A stretch of DNA of 64,000 nucleotides from Arthrobacter nitroguajacolicus_D (GTDB lineage Bacteria; Actinomycetota; Actinomycetes; Actinomycetales; Micrococcaceae), in assembly GCF_031455195.1 (NCBI RefSeq), contig NZ_JAVDSH010000010.1, positions 131,071 through 195,070 on the forward strand, given 5' to 3'. The notes under the pieces are model-generated. The model saw only the letters and a program-made list of their open reading frames with translations, ran no database searches and was not told the DNA's origin. Numbering within the stretch: the stretch's first letter is position 1; each line of letters opens with the position of its first letter. This document shows, piece after piece, positions 58,297 through 64,000 of the stretch. Position numbers and translations under genes: made by a program.

Positions 58297-59046
58297 ATGG
58301 ACAACTCCTTGAACGGACGCAAAGCACTGGTGACAGGCGGCGCCAGCGGAATCGGGGCCGCTTGCGCCCGGGCGCTGGCCGCCCGCGGGGCGAAAGTTGT
58401 AGTGGCCGACGTCGATGCCTCCGGAGCTGCGGCCCTCGCCGATGAGCTGGGCGGCACCGCGTGGACGGTGGACCTCTTGGACGTCGACGCCCTGGCGGCA
58501 CTGAGCCTGGACTGCGACATCCTGGTCAACAACGCGGGCATCCAGAAAGTTGCGCCGATCGAGGAGTTCGAACCCGCGGAGTTCCGGCGGATCCTGGCCC
58601 TGATGTTGGAGGCGCCGTTCCTCCTCATCAGGGCCGCGCTCCCGCACATGTACGCCAACGGGTTCGGCCGGATCATCAACATCTCGTCGGTCCACGGGCT
58701 CCGCGCCTCCGCCTATAAGAGCGCGTACGTTTCCGCCAAGCATGGCCTCGAAGGGCTCAGCAAGGTCACTGCCTTGGAAGGCGGCGAGCACGGGGTCACC
58801 TCCAACTGCATCAACCCCGGCTACGTCCGCACGCCCCTTGTTGAGAAGCAGATCGCCGACCAGGCCCGGCTCCATGGGATCCCCGAGGCCGAAGTCCTCG
58901 CCAAGGTGATGCTCACGGAGTCGGCGGTGAAGCGGTTGGTGGAGCCGGAGGAAGTTGCGTCGCTGGCAACCTGGATGGCCTCCGACGACGCTGGTATGGT
59001 CACCGGCGCGAGCTACACCATGGACGGTGGGTGGTCGGCCCGATAG
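58297..59046 (+). CDS. 3-hydroxybutyrate dehydrogenase (SDR family)
   Basis: 249 residues. Cofactor motif TGGASGIG, NNAG in ILVNNAGIQKVAPIEEF, catalytic Ser in ISSVHGL and Tyr-Lys in YVSAKHGLEGL. The loop NCINPGYVRTPLVEKQIADQ is characteristic of bacterial D-3-hydroxybutyrate dehydrogenases. It oxidises 3-hydroxybutyrate to acetoacetate with NAD. It is co-transcribed with the upstream transporter. Confidence 0.86.
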   Translation: MDNSLNGRKALVTGGASGIGAACARALAARGAKVVVADVDASGAAALADELGGTAWTVDLLDVDALAALSLDCDILVNNAGIQKVAPIEEFEPAEFRRILALMLEAPFLLIRAALPHMYANGFGRIINISSVHGLRASAYKSAYVSAKHGLEGLSKVTALEGGEHGVTSNCINPGYVRTPLVEKQIADQARLHGIPEAEVLAKVMLTESAVKRLVEPEEVASLATWMASDDAGMVTGASYTMDGGWSAR

Positions 59047-59059
59047 CGCGCCTTCGGCG

Positions 59060-59437
59060 TTAGCCCTGGCCGTTGAGGATTTCGTCGGCATTCTCGTAGG
59101 CCCAGGTGACCAGGGGGATGAGGTGGCCCGTCAGCTCCCGGCCGCGGTCGGTCAGGCTGTAATCCACCCGGGGCGGGATGACAGGCTGGGCGTCGCGGCG
59201 GACGAGGCCGTCCTTTTCGAGTGTTTTGAGTGTCTGGGCCAGCATTTTTTCGCTGATCCCGTCAGCCCGGCGTCGAAGTTCGCTCCACCGCTGTTCGCCC
59301 TCGGAGAGTGACAGCAGAATGAGCACGCCCCACTTGCTCGTGATGTGGTCCAGGACTGTCCGGCTGGGGCACCCGGACGGGAAGACGCCGTCGGCGATGC
59401 TGGCAGGAAGCGGAGCCGGGACAGCACTTACTTTCAT
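59060..59437 (-). CDS. HxlR-family redox-type regulator (QorR-like)
   Basis: 125 residues. The single N-terminal cysteine in PSGCPSRTVLDHI is where QorR/YodB-type regulators sense oxidation. The winged helix is GISEKMLAQTLKTLEKDGLV and the wing is YSLTDRGRELTG. It is divergent from an NmrA-type quinone reductase gene, the same arrangement as C. glutamicum QorR and qor2. An inverted repeat AGTAC-N15-GTACT lies 3 bp upstream of its start. Confidence 0.85.
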   Translation of the reverse strand: MKVSAVPAPLPASIADGVFPSGCPSRTVLDHITSKWGVLILLSLSEGEQRWSELRRRADGISEKMLAQTLKTLEKDGLVRRDAQPVIPPRVDYSLTDRGRELTGHLIPLVTWAYENADEILNGQG

Positions 59438-59440
59438 GTC

Positions 59441-59465
59441 AGTACCTTACCTTAAAGTGCGTACT
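59441..59465. promoter_or_regulatory. candidate operator of the HxlR/QorR-like regulator
   Basis: AGTAC (59441-59445) and GTACT (59461-59465) are perfect inverted arms separated by 15 bp, in the divergent region between the regulator and the quinone reductase gene. The position fits autorepression and control of the reductase. Confidence 0.6.
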
Positions 59466-59539
59466 CTCTTTTGGGAAGCTTCTGGATCGGTGGCTCGTTG
59501 ACCAGCATGACAGAGCAAGAACCTTGGAGAGGAAAACCC

Positions 59540-60403
59540 ATGAGCATCGTTATCACCGGAGCAACCGGCCAGCTGGGCCAGCACGTCATCGAAGCCCTGT
59601 TGGAGTTGAACGTTCCCGCCGACAGCATTGTGGCAACCGGCCGTTCCGTGGAGAAACTGTCCCGTTTCGCCGATCGCGGTGTGCGTGTGACAGCCATGGA
59701 CTACGACGACGCCACTTCTGTTGCCGAAGCACTCAAGGGTGCCAGCAAGGTACTCCTGATTTCGGGCAGTGCCGTGGGCCAGCGGGTAGAGCAGCACCGC
59801 ACCGTGATCGAGGCCGCCAAGGCCGAAGGGGTTGAACTGCTGGCTTACACCAGTATCGCCAACGCTGACACAACAGGGATGAAGCTCGCCTCCGAGCACC
59901 AGGTTACCGAAGCCATCCTCAAGGAATCAGGCGTTCCCTTTGTCCTCTTGCGCAACGGCTGGTACTTGGAGAACTACACCGAGCAGCTGCCGGGAACGCT
60001 GGCACAGGGAGCCCTCGCCGGCAGCGCCGGAGAAGGCCGGGTCAGTGGCGCCTCCCGCGCCGACTACGCACACGCTGCGGCAGCGGTTCTGGTAGCCGGA
60101 GACCAAGCGGGCAAGGTGTACGAACTTGGAGGGGACGAGGCCTTCACTATGGACGAGCTCGCCGCAGAAATCAGCGCAGCATCAGGTAAGACAGTGGTGT
60201 ACAACGATCTCCCCGCAGACCAGTACGCCGGCCTCCTCACCAGCGTCGGAGTTCCGGAAGCCTTCGCCGAGGTCCTTGCTGACTCGGATCTGGGCATTGC
60301 CCGGGGTGACCTCCTGGTGACCGGCGGGGACCTCCGGAAGCTGATCGGCCGTCCGTCGACTCCGTTGTCCGAGGCCGTGCGTTCCGCCGCTGCATCTGTC
60401 TAA
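59540..60403 (+). CDS. NmrA-type NAD(P)H quinone oxidoreductase (Qor2/QorB-like)
   Basis: 287 residues from ATG 59540 with GAGAGGA upstream. The N-terminal Rossmann motif is VITGATGQLGQHVIEALL, and the family features LLAYTSIANAD, KESGVPFVLLRNGWYLENY and YELGGDEAFTMDELA identify the QorB/NmrA group. Such enzymes reduce quinones and are induced by quinone or disulfide stress. It is paired with the HxlR regulator and followed by a bidirectional hairpin. Confidence 0.86.
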   Translation: MSIVITGATGQLGQHVIEALLELNVPADSIVATGRSVEKLSRFADRGVRVTAMDYDDATSVAEALKGASKVLLISGSAVGQRVEQHRTVIEAAKAEGVELLAYTSIANADTTGMKLASEHQVTEAILKESGVPFVLLRNGWYLENYTEQLPGTLAQGALAGSAGEGRVSGASRADYAHAAAAVLVAGDQAGKVYELGGDEAFTMDELAAEISAASGKTVVYNDLPADQYAGLLTSVGVPEAFAEVLADSDLGIARGDLLVTGGDLRKLIGRPSTPLSEAVRSAAASV

Positions 60404-60423
60404 ACAGCTCCGCGAGACAACAA

Positions 60424-60458
60424 TTAATGCCAATGCTCGGGGTGAGCATTGGCATTAA
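60424..60458. terminator. perfect bidirectional hairpin
   Basis: TTAATGCCAATGCTC (60424-60438) pairs without mismatch with GAGCATTGGCATTAA (60444-60458) around GGGGT. It lies between the convergent quinone reductase and permease genes and can stop both transcripts, although the U-tract is short. Confidence 0.75.
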
Positions 60459-60489
60459 CTGTCATTTGGGCTCGGGCAATAGCGAGGCC

Positions 60490-61950
60490 TTAGCGGGGTG
60501 AGACCACCGGAATCGAGGCCGTTTCGTCCACCAGCTCCGCCCGGCGCAGGCCGCCACCGCGGACCCACAGCTTGTAAGCCACGAACAACAGCACCAGCCA
60601 GGCGCCGCCCACATACAAAGCCACGCGGGTGTCCTCGAAGACGCCCAGGATCACGATCACCATGGCCATGAACGCCATGGTCAGGATCGAGGCAGCCGGC
60701 CACAGCGGCGAACCAAATTCCGACGCCGGCAGACCCTTGCGATTGATCTCCCGCTTCATGGCGACGTGTGAGGCAAGGATCATCACCCAAACCCACACGG
60801 TGGCGAACGTGGCGATGGAGGCGATGAGCACGAACACGTCTTCTGGAATGACAGCGTTCAACACGACGCCCACCAGCAGGATGCCGCCCATCATTACTAC
60901 CGTCATCCACGGCACCCCGTGCCGGGAGATCTTGCCGAAGCTCTTGGGAGCGTGTCCCTGCTGGGCCAGCCCGAAGAGGATGCGCCCGGCTCCAAAGATG
61001 TCGCTGTTGATCGCCGAAAGGGCCGCTGTGATCACCACGGCGTTGAGGATATGCGGCGCCGCAGGGATACCCAGGCCGTCAAAGATCTGCACGAACGGGC
61101 TGCCGCTGCTACCGATCTCGTTCCACGGGAAGATGCTCATCAGCACACCGAGCGTCAGTACGTAGAAAAGCAGGACGCGGACGGGCACTGTATTGACCGC
61201 CTGGGGAATGACCTTCTTGGGGTCGGCCGCTTCGCCGGCGGTGATGCCAATAGTCTCGATCCCGCCGAACGCGAACATCACGACGGCGAACGCAGCCAGG
61301 AGCCCCTCGAAACCGTTCGGGAACAAACCGCCGTGGTTCACGAGGTTCCCTAGTCCCGGTGCCACGGCACCGCCGTCGCCCGTTTGGAAGCCGAACACGA
61401 CGATCGCCGCACCGCCGACGATCATGGCGATTATCGCCGCCACCTTAATGAGCGAGAACCAGAACTCGAGCTCACCGAACACCTTCACGCTGAGCAGGTT
61501 CATGGCGCCCAGGAACAAGATGATCGCAAGCACCCAGATCCATCTGTCCACCTGTGGGAACCAGAAGCCCATATAGATACTGAAGGCCGTGACGTCGGCG
61601 ATGGCTACAATCGCCATTTCGAACACGTAGGTCCACCCGGTCACAAACCCAGCGAACGGGCCAAGATAGCGGCTGGCGTACTGGCCAAAGGAACCGGACA
61701 CGGGGTGTCGAACGGCCATTTCGCCGAGCGCGCGCATCACCATGAACACGGCTGCGCCGCCAATGATGTAGGCCAGCAGGACCGCTGGGCCTGCCTTTTG
61801 GATAGCGGAGGCGGAGCCGTAGAAGAGGCCCGTGCCGATCGCGGATCCGAGTGCCATGAAGCGGATGTGGCGGACGTTGAGGCCTCGGCTGAGCGCCGTA
61901 CCCGCGGCTTGGAGCACAGAGCTCTCCGCAGCCAGCTTGGTTTGTTGCAT
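60490..61950 (-). CDS. amino-acid permease, AAT/APC family (probable histidine-related)
   Basis: 486 residues from the ATG at 61950, which is 8 nt after GAAGG; the frame is open further upstream. The APC amino-acid signature is HIRFMALGSAIGTGLFYGSA, with GGAAVFMVMRALGEMA next; about 12 helices follow. Members import amino acids with protons. An IclR regulator diverges from it and hutU lies beyond that, so histidine or a relative is the likely substrate. This is inferred from context. Confidence 0.85.
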   Translation of the reverse strand: MQQTKLAAESSVLQAAGTALSRGLNVRHIRFMALGSAIGTGLFYGSASAIQKAGPAVLLAYIIGGAAVFMVMRALGEMAVRHPVSGSFGQYASRYLGPFAGFVTGWTYVFEMAIVAIADVTAFSIYMGFWFPQVDRWIWVLAIILFLGAMNLLSVKVFGELEFWFSLIKVAAIIAMIVGGAAIVVFGFQTGDGGAVAPGLGNLVNHGGLFPNGFEGLLAAFAVVMFAFGGIETIGITAGEAADPKKVIPQAVNTVPVRVLLFYVLTLGVLMSIFPWNEIGSSGSPFVQIFDGLGIPAAPHILNAVVITAALSAINSDIFGAGRILFGLAQQGHAPKSFGKISRHGVPWMTVVMMGGILLVGVVLNAVIPEDVFVLIASIATFATVWVWVMILASHVAMKREINRKGLPASEFGSPLWPAASILTMAFMAMVIVILGVFEDTRVALYVGGAWLVLLFVAYKLWVRGGGLRRAELVDETASIPVVSPR

Positions 61951-62064
61951 AGTAAAACCTTCTCGTCTTTGGGAGGGGATCGCTATCCAGCAGATCACTT
62001 TTAGGCACCTTGTGATCGGACTCACGGGGCTTTGGTGTCTTTCATCGCAGACAGTCGTCGGAAT

Positions 62065-62077
62065 GGTCCGGAATCCC
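62065..62077 (-). promoter_or_regulatory. candidate IclR site 1 (permease promoter side)
   Basis: GGTCCGGAATCCC on the plus strand, that is GGGATTCCGGACC on the minus strand. It matches GGGATACCGGAC at 62138-62149 with one base difference, in inverted orientation, in the divergent gap between the permease and iclR genes. Confidence 0.5.
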
Positions 62078-62137
62078 AGACATTGATCAGCCCCGGCTGG
62101 TTGGAGGATGCGACGCCAAGGGTGCACGCTTGAGTAC

Positions 62138-62151
62138 GGGATACCGGACAG
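62138..62151 (+). promoter_or_regulatory. candidate IclR site 2 (iclR promoter side)
   Basis: GGGATACCGGACAG; its last 11 bases (ATACCGGACAG) are repeated exactly at 63540-63550 in the promoter region of hutU. A weaker CCCGGACA copy follows at 62167-62174. Confidence 0.55.
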
Positions 62152-62193
62152 TTCCGGTTCGGGGCTCCCGGACAAGTTGAGCAGTGAGGAACC

Positions 62194-63000
62194 ATGACAA
62201 CCACGCCAGTAGCGCCAGGGAAGGCCACGTCCAAGGTCCCGGCTGCCGAGAACACCCTGCGGATCCTGAAACTGTTGGCCTCGCGCCGGGGTCCCATGGC
62301 GGCGTCGAATATTGCCACAGCGCTCGGCCTGCCGCGGTCAAGCGTGTATCACTTGCTCGGCGTCATGGAAGCCAACGGCTTCGTCCTTCACCTGCACGAG
62401 GAACAGCGCTACGGGCTGGGCATCAGCGCATTCGAACTCAGTTCGGCATACTCGCGCCAGGAACCACTTTCCCGGCTTGGCCGGCCCATGCTCGCCTCGC
62501 TGGTTGACGCCATCGGCGAAAGCGCGCACCTCGCTGTGCTCCACGGTCGCGACGTCCTCTACATCGTGGAGGAACGCGCCAAGAACCGCCCCAGCCTGGT
62601 AACCGACGTCGGCGTCCGCCTTCCCAGCCACCTCACCGCGTCGGGCCGCGCAATCCTTGCCGCCTTGCCAAAGTCGCAGGTCCGCGCCCTCTACCCGAAC
62701 GCTGCTGCCTTTACTTCGAGGCACGAGGTCGAGTTCCCCATCATGAAGTACTCCGCTTTGTCGTCCCATCTGGACCAGGTGAGGCAACGCGGCTACGCCA
62801 CGGAGAACGGCGAAATCACCCCAGGATTCGGTTCAATCGCGGCCGCCGTCACCGACCATGTGGGATGGCCGACGGCGGCAGTCGCCGTCACGTTCCTGGA
62901 GGACAAAGTGCCGGCTGAGCAGTGGCCGGTCCTTGCCACCCGCATCCGGAAAGCGGCGGACGAACTGTCGGTGAGGATCCACGGCCGCCCCGCCGGCTAA
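62194..63000 (+). CDS. IclR-family regulator (candidate hut regulator)
   Basis: 268 residues; GAGGA precedes the ATG. Winged helix: MAASNIATALGLPRSSVYHLL and GFVLHLHEEQRYGLG. The effector domain has LTASGRAILAALP and HEVEFPIMKY. It is divergent from the permease and flanked by hutU. Identical ATACCGGACAG motifs in both promoter regions suggest it controls the permease, itself and hutU. In actinobacteria, IclR-type proteins do regulate histidine utilisation. Confidence 0.85.
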   Translation: MTTTPVAPGKATSKVPAAENTLRILKLLASRRGPMAASNIATALGLPRSSVYHLLGVMEANGFVLHLHEEQRYGLGISAFELSSAYSRQEPLSRLGRPMLASLVDAIGESAHLAVLHGRDVLYIVEERAKNRPSLVTDVGVRLPSHLTASGRAILAALPKSQVRALYPNAAAFTSRHEVEFPIMKYSALSSHLDQVRQRGYATENGEITPGFGSIAAAVTDHVGWPTAAVAVTFLEDKVPAEQWPVLATRIRKAADELSVRIHGRPAG

Positions 63001-63003
63001 ACC

Positions 63004-63441
63004 TCACGGGTGGTCCCGGGCCTCCTGCTCGACCAGTTGGCGAAAGGCCTCCAGCTCGCCTTTGAAGCTGCCCCGGTACGACCCCATGGCGAAAAGCCGC
63101 CCGAAGATCCCCGCAATGAACCCCCGGGTCACAAACTCCTGGTTGATCCGCGTACCTTCGCCCTCCGGCACGATCGTGACGTCCGATTCGCCCTTCAGGA
63201 TTGTGTTGCCGAAACGGGTCCGGAGGTGCCGGGGCCGCTCCACTGCAAGGATCTCAGTGGGGCTTGCCATGCGCCCAAACCACACCGTGTAGCGACTGCC
63301 GGGCGCGTCCAGCGAACCTTCGAGATCGGTCACACGGGTGACTCCGCCGATCCACTCGTGAAACCGGTCCGGATCCGTCCAGGTCGCGAAGACGCGCTCT
63401 GGTGATGCTGCGACGAAGGTGGACACGCGGAACGTTCCCAT
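63004..63441 (-). CDS. SRPBCC-family (START-like) protein
   Basis: 145 residues from ATG 63441; a longer frame upstream overlaps the hutU promoter. It shows the SRPBCC pattern FRVSTFVAASPERVFATWTD, RYTVWFGRMASPTEILAVE and GTRINQEFVTRGFIAG. Members bind hydrophobic ligands or act as polyketide-cyclase-like or stress proteins. It is convergent with iclR (4 bp apart) and divergent from hutU. Confidence 0.82.
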   Translation of the reverse strand: MGTFRVSTFVAASPERVFATWTDPDRFHEWIGGVTRVTDLEGSLDAPGSRYTVWFGRMASPTEILAVERPRHLRTRFGNTILKGESDVTIVPEGEGTRINQEFVTRGFIAGIFGRLFAMGSYRGSFKGELEAFRQLVEQEARDHP

Positions 63442-63539
63442 GGGTCCAGCATGCTCTCGTTGCCGTGTAAATGCGAGGGATTGCGGGCTCCTTTCTATCC
63501 CCGCGGGGGCGCCAGGGAAAGCAAGGGCACATGTCTGAA

Positions 63540-63550
63540 ATACCGGACAG
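63540..63550 (+). promoter_or_regulatory. candidate IclR site 3 upstream of hutU
   Basis: ATACCGGACAG, an exact copy of the 11-mer at 62141-62151. It lies about 100 bp before the hutU start and suggests common regulation with the iclR-permease region. Confidence 0.55.
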
Positions 63551-63647
63551 CACCACTCCAAAAGCCATTCCAGCCGTCTGGCAAAGGGGCTTTAGTAGAA
63601 GCAGAAGATCTTTCCACCACACACTTTCCACAGACGAAGGAGTCACC

Positions 63648-64000
63648 ATGGCACCCGCCGATTTCACTACTGGTGCCCGTCCGGTCAAGGCCGCCCGGGG
63701 TACTGAACTTACTGCCAAGTCGTGGCAGACCGAAGCGCCGTTGCGCATGCTGATGAACAACCTGGATCCGGAGGTTGCTGAGCGCCCGGATGACTTGGTG
63801 GTGTATGGCGGCACGGGCCGTGCTGTCCGTTCGTGGGCTGCGTTTGATGCGATCACCCGGACCTTGGAAACCATGGAGAAGGACGAAACGCTTCTGGTGC
63901 AGTCGGGCAAGCCGGTGGGTGTGTTCCGGACCAATGAGTGGGCGCCGCGGGTGTTGTTGGCTAACTCGAACCTTGTGGGGGATTGGGCGACGTGGCCGGA
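63648..64000 (+). CDS. hutU: urocanate hydratase HutU, N-terminal part (cut by window edge)
   Basis: 118 residues are visible from an ATG preceded by AAGGAG, with the frame open to the edge. The N-terminus carries urocanase features: WQTEAPLRMLMNNLDPEVAE, LVVYGGTGRAVR and SGKPVGVFRTNEWAPRVLLAN. HutU converts urocanate to imidazolonepropionate with NAD in histidine degradation. The rest of the hut cluster is probably beyond the right edge. Confidence 0.92.
   Translation, partial: MAPADFTTGARPVKAARGTELTAKSWQTEAPLRMLMNNLDPEVAERPDDLVVYGGTGRAVRSWAAFDAITRTLETMEKDETLLVQSGKPVGVFRTNEWAPRVLLANSNLVGDWATWP

Noticed and set aside
1..64000. CRISPR arrays, transposases, integrases, phage genes, tRNA or rRNA genes
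   Set aside because: No regularly spaced repeats, terminal inverted repeats with a transposase, or RNA-gene sequence patterns were found on reading through the window.

Overview
The window is high-GC DNA from one chromosome and most likely comes from an actinobacterium of the Arthrobacter/Paenarthrobacter group (Micrococcaceae). This is inferred from a C50-carotenoid operon of the actinobacterial type, a DinB-fold (mycothiol-type) maleylpyruvate isomerase, a PucR regulator, many GTG starts, a probable leaderless mRNA and tight ATGA gene overlaps. I see no rRNA, tRNA, CRISPR array, insertion sequence or phage gene. The content is core metabolism plus catabolic and accessory operons. No single system here looks wholly undescribed; the most interesting signals are regulatory sites and unusual gene architectures.

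Layout. 1-5761: a PucR regulator, cut by the left edge, diverges from an FMN alpha-hydroxy-acid dehydrogenase, a polar amino-acid-type ABC importer and RidA. 5762-6834: small unknown proteins and a lipoprotein. 6877-14719: tspO and a MarR gene, then the minus-strand operon idi-crtE-crtB-crtI-crtYe-crtYf/Eb, every junction overlapping, then a second related MarR gene. The cyclase subunit CrtYf is fused to the lycopene elongase CrtEb. 14845-21315: an EAL-domain protein lacking the metal-binding Asp pair, two tandem membrane glycosyltransferase-like paralogs (the second apparently starts at ATT), an MptB-like mannosyltransferase and an SGNH hydrolase.

21370-27662: a complete 3-hydroxybenzoate/gentisate island. 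A transporter and 3-hydroxybenzoate 6-hydroxylase lie on the plus strand; gentisate dioxygenase, fumarylpyruvate hydrolase and maleylpyruvate isomerase lie on the minus strand. An IclR regulator sits between them, and both promoters carry the palindrome TTCTG-N5-CAGAA. 27777-31527: a ZnT9-like cation transporter, an XRE regulator and ilvD. 31602-39482: a complete kdp potassium-uptake operon (kdpFABCDE), preceded by an overlapping 37-residue membrane ORF.

39845-43879: a small TTG-start protein, then a hydroxypyruvate-isomerase-like plus Gfo/Idh dehydrogenase operon and a LacI regulator; three TAGAACG-type operators lie in the shared region. 43892-55863: a DUF-type protein, an MFS exporter, EcsC-like, PxpA and PxpC without PxpB, DUF445, a glycerophosphodiesterase, a DoxX-like protein, azlCD, a TetR regulator, a thiamine-binding-type protein, an O-methyltransferase, a GNAT, and a spermidine-synthase-like protein. 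55873-60403: a LysR regulator with a probable 3-hydroxybutyrate transporter and dehydrogenase, then a QorR-like HxlR regulator with an NmrA-type quinone reductase. 60490-64000: an amino-acid permease, an IclR regulator, an SRPBCC protein and the start of hutU, which together look like the front of a histidine-utilisation locus.
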